Shown: positions 54,737 to 62,938 of the stretch, in pieces
Layout: every line of letters begins with the position of its first letter
How positions within the stretch are numbered: position 1 is the stretch's first letter
Program-made: the position numbers and the translations under genes
The notes under the pieces: generated by a model
Told to the model about the DNA's origin: nothing
The model's database searches: none
Seen by the model: only the letters and a program-made list of their open reading frames with translations
NCBI GenBank assembly: GCA_021371935.1
Contig: JAJFVF010000006.1
Span: 1 to 64,000, forward strand
DNA: 64,000 bases
Origin: a bacterium
GTDB taxonomy: Bacteria; Armatimonadota; UBA5829
Reading direction: 5' to 3'

Positions 54737-54826
54737 ACGATTCATTTTGTGGCTGATCGGTTTGCTTTTTTCTAAAACCGGCTATATACTGTACTCGGTT
54801 ACAATCAACGCAGGCGCATCGGCGTT

Positions 54827-54855
54827 TTGGTCAAGACCGTGGATTGCCTTATATT
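54827..54855 (+). promoter_or_regulatory. Promoter of the RRM gene
   Basis: TTGGTC (54827-54832) and TATATT (54850-54855) are spaced by 17 bp, about 90 bp before the proposed TTG start, leaving a leader of ~85 nt. Confidence 0.55.
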
Positions 54856-54946
54856 CTGCGACTGATCGAGTCCGTTTTGAGGCTGCATTCAGCAGCCACG
54901 TGCCCCGTTGAAACGCTTGGGTAAATCCCAGAAAGAAGGCAAGCAA

Positions 54947-55240
54947 TTGGCCAATAAATCACTTTACGTAGGCAACATGCCCTACAGCGCCGGCGAAGAT
55001 GACATTCGTACGCTGTTCGAGCCATTCGGCCCGATAGGCGAGATCAGAGTCATCGGCGACAAGGGATTCGGGTTCGTTGATATCCCCGAAGAAAATGTGG
55101 CCGCAGCTATTGAAGAAATCAATGGCAAAGAGCTTGGCGGAAGAACACTCACCGTCAACGAAGCTCGCCCTCGAACTGAGCGCAGCGGCGGACGCGGCGG
55201 CGGTCGAGGAGGATTCGGAGGCGGCGGACGCCGCTGGTAG
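54947..55240 (+). CDS. Glycine-rich RRM RNA-binding protein
   Basis: The ~97-residue product has one RRM (~3-78) with RNP2 SLYVGNMPY and RNP1 KGFGFVDI. A Gly/Arg-rich tail follows (GGRGGGRGGFGGGGRRW). It resembles small bacterial glycine-rich RNA-binding proteins, often cold-inducible. The preferred start is TTG at 54947 with AAGG 7 nt before; an earlier in-frame TTG at 54908 is less likely. A long leader and an intrinsic terminator flank the gene. Confidence 0.88.
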   Translation: MANKSLYVGNMPYSAGEDDIRTLFEPFGPIGEIRVIGDKGFGFVDIPEENVAAAIEEINGKELGGRTLTVNEARPRTERSGGRGGGRGGFGGGGRRW

Positions 55241-55269
55241 ATTAATACAAAACAGAATAAGAACTATAG

Positions 55270-55297
55270 ACGCCCGGTTGTCACTGGGCGTTTTTTT
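55270..55297 (+). terminator. Terminator of the RRM gene
   Basis: A stem ACGCCCGGT / ACTGGGCGT with loop TGTC is followed by seven T. Confidence 0.85.
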
Positions 55298-55302
55298 GAT
55301 GC

Positions 55303-56067
55303 CTATTCTTCACTATAAAATTCTTTGTTCAATCCAATTAAAGCTCGCTCAAGATCGAGCAGAACAATCTGGAGACGTTTCAGCTTTTCACCTATCTCTT
55401 TATACTGCGCATGGGCATCGCTCTCATGTCGCGATGCCAGACCAGCCCGTTCAATCATCCCTTTGACTACCGACATTTGATAGCGATCATATGGATTATC
55501 GTAGACAACGTCGAAGAAACCACTCACCTTGAACGGAAGCGGATATCCTTCGATCCCACAAAGCTCTATGAATCCATAGCCGTCACCACCTTCGGGTGCT
55601 GGTGGGATCGCCCTGAAAGGAACTTCGTAATCCATTACCGGCACATCGACTTCTTCTATCACGGTCTCAAGCGTCTTGGCTTGGAGGAAATAGTCCTTTA
55701 TTGTATCTACCTCTTCGCGTGTGAAAAGCTGGTCTACATATGCTCGAAGACGCTGCGCATACTCAGGATTTCGTTCGGAAGGTTCGTCGGAAGCATGCAT
55801 ATCGTTCCAAGCTGGAATAGCTTTACCATAAGGCAGAGCCGGAGCTTCGCGCTGATCATAAAACCAGTGCACGCAAACTTCCGTTTTCACCTCACCAAAT
55901 GGCGTGAATGCAGTCATCTGCCCCGTGGTTTTTATCCGATACAGCTTTTCCACTGTGTGTGCTCCCTCAACAGTATACCTATACCCACAATTACTTATTC
56001 CGAGGTGGTTGCTAAGAAAGTGCTGGTAAAAATACGGGGCTTTGATACGTAAATTTATTGTAGGCAA
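55303..56067 (-). CDS. Hypothetical cytoplasmic protein
   Basis: The 254-residue product has no signal peptide or membrane helix. It has mixed alpha/beta content in its first ~200 residues and a helical C-terminus that looks like coiled coil (YKEIGEKLKRLQIVLLDLER). The frame and a hydrophobic core look real, and it is flanked by convergent genes. I do not recognise the family. The gene reads AT-richer than the neighbouring region. Confidence 0.55.
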   Translation of the reverse strand: MPTINLRIKAPYFYQHFLSNHLGISNCGYRYTVEGAHTVEKLYRIKTTGQMTAFTPFGEVKTEVCVHWFYDQREAPALPYGKAIPAWNDMHASDEPSERNPEYAQRLRAYVDQLFTREEVDTIKDYFLQAKTLETVIEEVDVPVMDYEVPFRAIPPAPEGGDGYGFIELCGIEGYPLPFKVSGFFDVVYDNPYDRYQMSVVKGMIERAGLASRHESDAHAQYKEIGEKLKRLQIVLLDLERALIGLNKEFYSEE

Positions 56068-56130
56068 CCTGACTATAATCGGCTATACTATACCGGATTG
56101 CATTTCTCGCCGTTGACAAGGAGATCTAAA

Positions 56131-57714
56131 GTGAAAACATATCACTTGCTGCCGCTTGAAAGTGTTGCAGCCGATGACTGGCCGATAACGGTCAGCCTGC
56201 AGGGTATTGTCAATCGTGACGCCCCGAATATATATCTGCTCCCCAGCTCAAAAGGCATGGAAAATCACTGGGTCGAGTGGTATCGCAACTATGGCTATGA
56301 ACCCGCTGAAACCACTCTCGACAGCCTGCTGCACAATTATGCAGATCAATTCAAGGGCTATATTGTGTTTGACCAGTCAGTGCCCGATACGCTCAATGCG
56401 GCGATATCGCTGGCCGGTGTGATGGATGCGCTCGTTTGCGCACCGTCAGGCGAAGAAAAAATGAAGTCACTCGGCTTAAAATGCCTGCTGGATCTGCGCG
56501 GGCGGTTCGAGGGACGGCTCGATACGAATCGGTGGGTCATAGATAATCACCTGGGCGACTTCAACTTAAGTGTCCTGGGCGGTTATACTCAGGGCGATAG
56601 TCCGCGTTTGATACCCGATATGGATTACCTGATCGCTCATCGGGGCTTTGGGATGGGCTGCACTATCAACGCGGCTGATTTCCCCGAAGAGGCCGAGCTA
56701 TGGGACAAGGTCCAGACGGCTGCGCCCGATCATGCGATGATGATAGGCTGGCATAATCCCCGCGACAGCGAAGCCACACATGTTTATTTTGCAAGTCAAC
56801 ACAGTGTGTGGGTCTATTGTGCGTATGCATGGAACACTTCATTCCATCAGCACATACAGGCATCTGCCGAATATTCTCAGGATCACTGCCCGTCAGCAGT
56901 ATGTGACCCCAACGCTAAATATGCCACGATCACTCTCTCGGACGGTGACTCTTGGCACTCGATGTGCGATGTGCAAAAGCATTTCTGGCTGCATCCGCGC
57001 AGAGGAGAGGTTCCACTGGGCTGGGAAGTGGCTCCAATCTTTGAAAAGATCGGTCCCGCTGTGCTCGAATATTATTACAAGACCAAGACCGAAAACGACT
57101 ATATAGTCAGCGGACCCTCAGGGATTGCATACAACTATCCGAGCGGTTTTGCCGACCTGCCGGGATATCTGAAAATCAGTGCGGACGCGATGAAAAAGAC
57201 TTCCCTTAAATCTATTTGGGCGATAAACAGGATTGTCCGGCACGTTCCCGGCGGAGGGATAGAGCACAAGCTCAAGGATGAAACCGTTGTATACACTCGC
57301 AAGCAGATGGAGGAATTCGGCGGTCCCAAGGATCAGAAGGGCGCCGATATAGTGGACGATGAGGTGATAGCAAAATACATGGAGGCTATGCCGGATGCTC
57401 TTGGATTCTTCCAGGGCTGGGAGAGAATTCCAGGTGAGAATCCACATTGGTGCGACGACAGGCTCTGGAGCCCCGGGAGCGCATTGGTCCGCAAAGACGT
57501 TGATGGAGCAATTCGCGAATTCGAGGAATCGGCTGCGCGGCAGTCTGGACCTGTGTTTGTGTGCGCTCATGTGAACTGTTATGACGTAGATATGGATGCG
57601 ATTATCGAGACTGTCCACCGTCTTGAAGAAAATGGATTCACTGTGGTACGCCCGGACGTTTATTTGCGGCTTGCGCAGGATGCGTATGCAAGGGGGCTGG
57701 TGGGGAAGCAGTAA
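56131..57714 (+). CDS. GxGYxYP-domain protein (putative glycoside hydrolase)
   Basis: The 527-residue product carries a segment SGPSGIAYNYPSGF (about residues 329-342) that corresponds to the GxGYxYP signature of a family of putative carbohydrate-active proteins, and a conserved ITLSDGDSWHSM. The start is a GTG at 56131 with AAGGAG 7 nt before; an in-frame ATG at 56098 lacks such a site. No signal peptide is visible. It leads an apparent three-gene operon with the next two genes (23-bp gap, then 8-bp overlap). Confidence 0.8.
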   Translation: MKTYHLLPLESVAADDWPITVSLQGIVNRDAPNIYLLPSSKGMENHWVEWYRNYGYEPAETTLDSLLHNYADQFKGYIVFDQSVPDTLNAAISLAGVMDALVCAPSGEEKMKSLGLKCLLDLRGRFEGRLDTNRWVIDNHLGDFNLSVLGGYTQGDSPRLIPDMDYLIAHRGFGMGCTINAADFPEEAELWDKVQTAAPDHAMMIGWHNPRDSEATHVYFASQHSVWVYCAYAWNTSFHQHIQASAEYSQDHCPSAVCDPNAKYATITLSDGDSWHSMCDVQKHFWLHPRRGEVPLGWEVAPIFEKIGPAVLEYYYKTKTENDYIVSGPSGIAYNYPSGFADLPGYLKISADAMKKTSLKSIWAINRIVRHVPGGGIEHKLKDETVVYTRKQMEEFGGPKDQKGADIVDDEVIAKYMEAMPDALGFFQGWERIPGENPHWCDDRLWSPGSALVRKDVDGAIREFEESAARQSGPVFVCAHVNCYDVDMDAIIETVHRLEENGFTVVRPDVYLRLAQDAYARGLVGKQ

Positions 57715-57737
57715 GAACAGCAAATTAAGGAGATACC

Positions 57738-58643
57738 GTGAACACTCAAACACTTGACTGGCTGCTCGGTGAAGATAATCCCGGAGTCCGTGCGCGTACA
57801 TTGACAGGCTTGTGCGATCTGCCTAATGACGACAAGCAAGTAATTGAAGCACGTAAACTAGTGCTTGAAACGCTGGATCAAGCGCGCGATCTCTCTTGGA
57901 TGGAGAATCCTCGACCTACAGCGCCAATAAGAGGTCTCATAGCTCTGTCTGAATCGGGTCTGACGCGAGATTACCTGGATGTAGATTCGGTCATTGACAG
58001 ATTCCAAAGTCCTTATGATATCAACTGCGGTGATTTTCAAATATTGCGCTCGCTGGTTATGCTTGGCTATGGAAATGATTCTCGCGTTCAGACCTGGCTT
58101 GCTCAAGTTGCGGATGCACAATTGCCGGATGGCGGCTGGCTTTGTCTTCATCGTGTGAATAAGATGAATCGAATACCAAAGAGCTGTATTAAGGCAAATA
58201 TGCATGCGCTGCTTATGGCAAGTGAGATGAAAAAGTGCGGCATGCATTTTTTGTGCGTCGATGGGTTGATCGAGTATTTCCTTAGACGCAGGCTTTTCTA
58301 TAGGATGGATAATCCTCAGAAACTGGTATTGGATGTTCGCCCCGGTTATCGAATGATTGATGCCTATTTCCCCATAGAAATTCAGCGTGTTGGCCTGCCA
58401 CATCTACTGGAAGCGCTAGCATCACTCGGTGTTGGACAGGCTCCAGAGTTACAAGAGGCCTGGGATATGCTCAAGGCTAAACAAGATGAGTTTGGCAGGG
58501 TTAAGCTTGAGGGCACACTGGCAAAATCATATCTGCCGAAGGAACGGGTAGGCAGACCTGGCAAATGGGTGACTTTGTATACTTGTTTGGCCCAAAAAGC
58601 TCTGGGTAATAAATCCGCCAGCAGAGAGGGAATAGATGCATAA
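57738..58643 (+). CDS. Protein resembling an alpha/alpha-barrel (terpene/prenyltransferase-like)
   Basis: The 301-residue product has repeated helical segments with motifs reminiscent of squalene/prenyltransferase alpha-alpha barrels (DGGWLCLHR, FLRRRLFYRMDNPQ, LLEALASLG). A DGGW motif is typical of that fold. I cannot name the substrate. It is transcribed with the GxGYxYP gene (23-bp gap) and overlaps the next small gene by 8 bp. Confidence 0.65.
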   Translation: MNTQTLDWLLGEDNPGVRARTLTGLCDLPNDDKQVIEARKLVLETLDQARDLSWMENPRPTAPIRGLIALSESGLTRDYLDVDSVIDRFQSPYDINCGDFQILRSLVMLGYGNDSRVQTWLAQVADAQLPDGGWLCLHRVNKMNRIPKSCIKANMHALLMASEMKKCGMHFLCVDGLIEYFLRRRLFYRMDNPQKLVLDVRPGYRMIDAYFPIEIQRVGLPHLLEALASLGVGQAPELQEAWDMLKAKQDEFGRVKLEGTLAKSYLPKERVGRPGKWVTLYTCLAQKALGNKSASREGIDA

Positions 58644-58941
58644 ATGGTATAAGGAAGATTGGAAGTTCACGATTAGCGTGCTCAAAGTCGGCGATAACGA
58701 TAGAGCCGAGCACTGTAGGCTGGGCTTCGAGCCGGAAGACACATTCACGTCAACATATGAATGTCCTGTGGATTTTTGCCCAGAGTGTATGATGATCGCA
58801 TACCCATTGATGACTGCTGTAAGAAGCGGTGGTGATCTGAGGGAGCTTGGCGGCAAAACCGCTGAAAGTATTGACTTCACCTGTCCTGATGGAGTCGTTC
58901 ATTTTAGGCTGGCTGCTGAGAGAATACAAACAGACACTTAG
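58636..58941 (+). CDS. Small TIGR04076-family protein
   Basis: The 101-residue product has a KWKFTISVLKVGDND-like start, a conserved Cys pair (CPVDFCPECM, about residues 43-52), and a GKTAESIDFTCPDGVVHF tail typical of TIGR04076 proteins, whose function is unknown. It overlaps the preceding gene by 8 bp, completing the GxGYxYP operon. Confidence 0.75.
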   Translation: MHKWYKEDWKFTISVLKVGDNDRAEHCRLGFEPEDTFTSTYECPVDFCPECMMIAYPLMTAVRSGGDLRELGGKTAESIDFTCPDGVVHFRLAAERIQTDT

Positions 58942-58944
58942 GCA

Positions 58945-58973
58945 TTGGCGTGAGAGTCAATAAATAATATAAT
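58945..58973 (+). promoter_or_regulatory. Promoter of prfB
   Basis: TTGGCG (58945-58950) and a perfect TATAAT (58968-58973) with a 17-bp spacer, 58 bp before the prfB ATG. Confidence 0.75.
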
Positions 58974-59030
58974 ATGTATAGAGCATGGCCTGGGCAGACT
59001 CGTCCCGGCCTATCAGATATTGGAGAAAAG

Positions 59031-60129
59031 ATGCTAAACGTTGAAATAGAAAAAGCCGCTGCCCTCAAGCGAGACCTCGAAGAGCTGGGAGGTCATCTTT
59101 GACGTCCCTAGATTACAGGAAGAAATAGCACGTCTGGAAGAACAATCAGGACACCCCGATTTTTGGGACGACGCCTCGGAAGCTCAGAAAACACTCAAGA
59201 AGCTAAGCTCCCTTAAGTCTACGATCGATCCACTGCTTGAATTGCAATCACGTGTGAGTGATTTTATAGAGCTTGCTCAGATGGTCGATGACGACACCGG
59301 TTCCGAAGCAGATGAACTGCGGCATGAACTGGCGTCAATCGAGCATGCTCATGAACAGCTCGAACTCCAGACTCTGTTATCCGGCGAGCATGACTCGGCC
59401 AACGCAATAATGGAGATTAACGCCGGAGCGGGCGGCACTGAAGCCTGCGACTGGGCAGATATGCTGCTTCGCATGTACCTGAGATGGGCTGAGCGCGGCG
59501 GATATAAAACAGAAATCCTCAACACTGTCGAGGGCGATGTGGCCGGGGTCAAGAACGTCACGGTCCTGTTTGGGGGTCGCAATGCCTACGGTTACCTCAA
59601 GAACGAACGCGGGGTGCACCGCCTGGTAAGGATATCACCGTTCGATGCAAACAAGCGCAGGCATACATCATTCGCGGCTGTCGACGTCATCCCACAAATC
59701 GAAGAAGACATCGAGGTCAACATCAACCCTGACGAGATAAGAGTCGACACATATCGATCCAGCGGTGCGGGCGGCCAGCATGTCAACAAGACAGACTCGG
59801 CCATCCGAATTACTCATATACCGACTGGAATAGTCGTCACATGTCAGAATGAACGCTCACAGCACAAAAATAAAGAATCGGCAATGAAGGTCCTCGCAGC
59901 CAAGCTCGGTCAGCTTGCAAATGAGGAAAATGAACAGCGCATCGCGGAACTGCGGGGCGATATTCGTGCCATAGAATGGGGCAATCAGATGCGCTCATAT
60001 GTCTTTCAGCCATATACTATGGTCAAAGATCATCGAAATAACCATGAGACCGGCGATGTGGTGCGTGTGATGGACGGTGATATTGACGACTTCATTGAAG
60101 CCGCATTAAAGAGCACCAAAGTCTCATAA
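59031..60129 (+). CDS. prfB: Peptide chain release factor 2 (with programmed +1 frameshift)
   Basis: RF2 terminates translation at UGA and UAA. The first 23 codons (ATG 59031 to CTT 59097-59099) end at TGA 59100-59102. Reading then continues in the +1 frame from GAC 59101 for 342 more codons to the stop at 60129, giving a 365-residue protein. It has the stop-codon-reading SPF motif in ISPFDANKRRH and the catalytic GGQ in SSGAGGQHVNK. The frameshift site follows an internal GGGAGG. RF2 synthesis is thus autoregulated by RF2 levels, as in E. coli. Confidence 0.96.
59087..59102 (+). promoter_or_regulatory. Programmed +1 frameshift site of prfB
   Basis: GGGAGG acts as an internal Shine-Dalgarno before CTT TGA C. 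Frame 0 stops at TGA (59100-59102), while the RF2 protein continues in the +1 frame. Confidence 0.95.
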
Positions 60130-60196
60130 CAAAGAGCGCGACAATTTTAGTGTTTGCATACTTGGGCTGGTGGGTATAGAACAGGTGCGAACGTCT

Positions 60197-60272
60197 GGCC
60201 AGCATTATTCACGAGAAACGTGAATAATGCTCTCGGAAACCCGGGTTTTGCGGAAGCGTATAATCCGGGCTG
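60197..60272. repeat. Double-hairpin intergenic element, copy E
   Basis: A 76-bp element: TGGCC, hairpin GCATTATTCACG/CGTGAATAATGC, spacer TCTCGGAAAC, and a second, partly decayed hairpin CCGGGTTTTGCG / GCGTATAATCCGGG, ending in GGCTGG. Confidence 0.8.
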
Positions 60273-60341
60273 GGTGGGAGTCGCGAGAAAAAAGAAGCGG
60301 CAAACTAAGGGATCAGGCGGACGCAGACGGTTTCCCCCAGC

Positions 60342-60411
60342 GATCCGTGCTGTGGAGCACGCGACATGATGCGCAAGCGGGCCGAGGATAATTCCAGCCG
60401 CAGCACGGATC
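60342..60411. other. Structured element (14-bp stem with 42-nt interior)
   Basis: GATCCGTGCTGTGG (60342-60355) pairs with CCGCAGCACGGATC (60398-60411) with one mismatch. The interior holds a GCGCAAGC hairpin-like core. It could be a small noncoding RNA or a decayed repeat; I recognise no family. Confidence 0.35.
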
Positions 60412-60485
60412 TGTTTAGAGATTTGGGGTCAGGTGTTAGGAACTGGAGACTAGAGGTAAGGGGATGGAGAGTGGAATCGAACCCA

Positions 60486-61355
60486 TCATCCGACACCTGA
60501 CACCCGGCAGCCGGCAGCCAGCACAATGTTGTCTATCAGCCTCGTTGAGCCTACCCTGACCGCCAAAAGCACGACCGCATCTCGCTCGATTGTCTCGACT
60601 GGAGCAAGCGTCTCGGCATCCGCAACGGCAACATAATCCACTTTTGCAAGCGGCTCGGCAGCAATCAGGTTCCAAACACGTGTCTGGAGCGCTTTGGCGT
60701 TCCTCTCACCCTTTTCAAATGCCTGCCTGGCCATCTCCAGTGATCTGCTCAACACGAGAGCGGCCTCGTGCTCACGCGAGTCCAGATATGAGTTGCGAGA
60801 AGATATCGCCAAACCGTCGCGTTCACGCACTGTGTCGATGGGCACTATCTCGACATTCATGTTGAGGTCACTGACTATTTTTTTGATCACGATGAGCTGT
60901 TGATAGTCCTTTTTGCCGAAGTAGGCGCGGTCGGCATCCGTTATGTTGAAGAGCTTGGTGCATACCGTTGCAACCCCTCGGAAATGCTCAGGACGGCTCT
61001 GGCCTTCCAGCAGTTCAGCCGGTCCTTTGACATCTATCCACGTGTCAAAGCCGCCGGGATACATGTCCACCGCAAGTGGCGCAAATATGACGTCGGCCTC
61101 AGCGCTCTCGCATTTGCGGCAGTCGGCCTCAAGGGTTCTGGGATATTTGTTGAAGTCTTCACTGGGTCCGAACTGAGTCGGGTTCACAAAAATACTCACC
61201 ACGACAAATCCGCAGTCCTGCTTTGCATGAGATACCAGCTTGAGGTGGCCCACATGCAGTGCACCCATCGTCGGGACCAGGCCGATGGTCTTGCCGTCTG
61301 TGCGAGCCTGATGGATTATTGTGCGCATCTCATCAATTGAGTGAACTACCTGCAT
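60486..61355 (-). CDS. panC: Pantothenate synthetase
   Basis: The enzyme joins pantoate and beta-alanine, using ATP, to make pantothenate (coenzyme A pathway). The 289-residue product has the nucleotide-binding motif PTMGALHVGHL (the second motif position is Val rather than the usual Glu), a VVSIFVNPTQFGPSEDFNKYPR segment with the pantoate site, a KDYQQL-type stretch, and a C-terminal SRNSYL stretch. Overall length is as expected. The stand-alone gene is not accompanied by panB or panD in the window. Confidence 0.95.
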   Translation of the reverse strand: MQVVHSIDEMRTIIHQARTDGKTIGLVPTMGALHVGHLKLVSHAKQDCGFVVVSIFVNPTQFGPSEDFNKYPRTLEADCRKCESAEADVIFAPLAVDMYPGGFDTWIDVKGPAELLEGQSRPEHFRGVATVCTKLFNITDADRAYFGKKDYQQLIVIKKIVSDLNMNVEIVPIDTVRERDGLAISSRNSYLDSREHEAALVLSRSLEMARQAFEKGERNAKALQTRVWNLIAAEPLAKVDYVAVADAETLAPVETIERDAVVLLAVRVGSTRLIDNIVLAAGCRVSGVG

Positions 61356-61398
61356 GCAAATCCCTCCTCACCTAAACGGCAGCCAAATGTGCTTCACC

Positions 61399-62865
61399 TT
61401 ACTGTAACTTATCTAGCTTGGCCGTGATATCCTTCTCAGGAGGCATGCCGAGTATGGTTTCCTGGACAACACCGGACTTGTCGATCAGGAAAATTGTTGG
61501 GATCACTTGCACGTGATATTTGGTCCTGAGAATATGCGCGATGTCCTCATTTGCATATACCACCGGAAAATCGAGTGATTTTTCAGAGAGATATTTCTTT
61601 ACCTCTTCAGTGTCCGAATTGACACAAACAGAGACAATCTGCACCGCCTCTTTGTGTTTTTCATAGATCTTCTGCAGCACAGGCAGATGCTGCTCACACA
61701 TCGGCAGCGCCCAGCAGTCCAGTATCACGGTTTTGCCATGGAAATCAGCCAAACTCTTCTTGCTTCCATCAGTCCAGGTGAATGCAAGTTCGGGAGCATT
61801 TTTGCCGTGAAGATAGTCCTTGGTCAAATCTTCGATAGGCTTTGCACCCGCCGGAGCACTGAATACAAAATTGGAATCCGGCATATTTGCATCCAGGACG
61901 CATTTGGTCACAACAACGTTAATTGTGGACTCAAGCAGTTTCGGTGCTTTACCTTTGAAGCCATTCGGCAGTTTTGGCTTACCTTTTTCCACTAACTGAT
62001 TTCTATAAATCACAAAATCCTTCTTGCCTATCCAGAGAGTCTGAACAGCATTGGAGCCTTTTGGACAGCCGACACCCTCTTTGATACGCATAGAGAGAAC
62101 GTAAGTATCTCTGCCGCCGACTTTGGAGTCCTTAAGCAGTTTCATCGAAGACATCATTGGAGCGTAGTCCAGACCCATCAATAGACCGAGACTCCGCACA
62201 CCTGCTTGTGAACCTATCATCTCTCTGAAAAGCAGACGCTGCTTTTCTTTGTCGAGCTTGGTCTTGGCAAAGCGTTTTGTGCCACTGAAATACCTGACAA
62301 CTACTTTGCCGTCGCTTACCATCCGCTCATTTGATCCTGTGACATTGAATTTGTCAGGACGCTTAAACACAAAACTAGATTTGGTGCCTGAACTCTTATT
62401 TACAACTTTGCCATCAGCCTCAACAATCACGCCTGTTGTGCCTGTTATGTTGATAGTCTTGACGGACCTATATCGCATCTGCACAAGCGCCAGAAGCTGA
62501 TCGGGCTTTGGCTTAACCGATTTGGGAAGTGCGGCTGGCGCTGAAGCTGCAGGTGCTTTGGTAGGCACATTAAGGTTTCCAGCAATCCCGGAGCCTTTTG
62601 GGCTGGCCTGGCTATTATTGTTCAGTGCGCCAAGAGGATTAAGTGCCTGATCCAGTGTCTGCGGCTGGATATTAAACGACAGCCCGGAATCCGATTGGTC
62701 ATTTGCCGCTTGAGGCTTCGTGGCTGTATTATTGGGAGAGTTTGCGCTCGTTGACGCTGTTTGACGGTTTGGCTTTTTTGCAGACTTCACCGAAGTATTT
62801 TTATGGCCGCATCCCACCAGCACCAGCATGCAAGCCAGACTCAAGATCAAGACTCTAAACTTCAT
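61399..62865 (-). CDS. Lipoprotein with LolA-like and thioredoxin-like domains
   Basis: The 488-residue product has a lipoprotein signal with lipobox VLVGC (Cys19). A Thr/Asn/Pro-rich linker follows, then a LolA/DUF-type domain (~125-340) with FVFKRPDKFNVT and an RLLFREMIGSQ stretch typical of outer-membrane lipoprotein-sorting-like beta domains. A thioredoxin-like domain (~350-488) completes it. In that domain the usual WAxWCxxC motif reads CWALPMCEQHLP, so only one cysteine of the pair is present and normal disulfide chemistry is unlikely. The rest (VVYANEDIAHILRTKYHVQVIPTIFLID) fits a TlpA-like fold. Confidence 0.8.
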   Translation of the reverse strand: MKFRVLILSLACMLVLVGCGHKNTSVKSAKKPNRQTASTSANSPNNTATKPQAANDQSDSGLSFNIQPQTLDQALNPLGALNNNSQASPKGSGIAGNLNVPTKAPAASAPAALPKSVKPKPDQLLALVQMRYRSVKTINITGTTGVIVEADGKVVNKSSGTKSSFVFKRPDKFNVTGSNERMVSDGKVVVRYFSGTKRFAKTKLDKEKQRLLFREMIGSQAGVRSLGLLMGLDYAPMMSSMKLLKDSKVGGRDTYVLSMRIKEGVGCPKGSNAVQTLWIGKKDFVIYRNQLVEKGKPKLPNGFKGKAPKLLESTINVVVTKCVLDANMPDSNFVFSAPAGAKPIEDLTKDYLHGKNAPELAFTWTDGSKKSLADFHGKTVILDCWALPMCEQHLPVLQKIYEKHKEAVQIVSVCVNSDTEEVKKYLSEKSLDFPVVYANEDIAHILRTKYHVQVIPTIFLIDKSGVVQETILGMPPEKDITAKLDKLQ

Positions 62866-62938
62866 GAATTATCCTCCGCTTCGGAAACTGGCGTCCCGAG
62901 GCATATCTTAATTATCGTTCCATGAAAAGGACCGTGTT

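Larger units (their letters stand above)
60130..60485. other. Intergenic region between prfB and panC
   Basis: No gene. It holds repeat copy E, the stem at 60342-60411 and a pair of inverted TCAGGTGT/ACACCTGA-type motifs (about 60428-60435 and 60491-60498) just before the panC stop. Confidence 0.55.

Noticed and set aside
60274-60480. Possible tRNA, 6S or tmRNA-like gene between prfB and panC
   Set aside because: I could not fit the cloverleaf, the 6S bubble or a tmRNA acceptor arm; only a lone stem remains.
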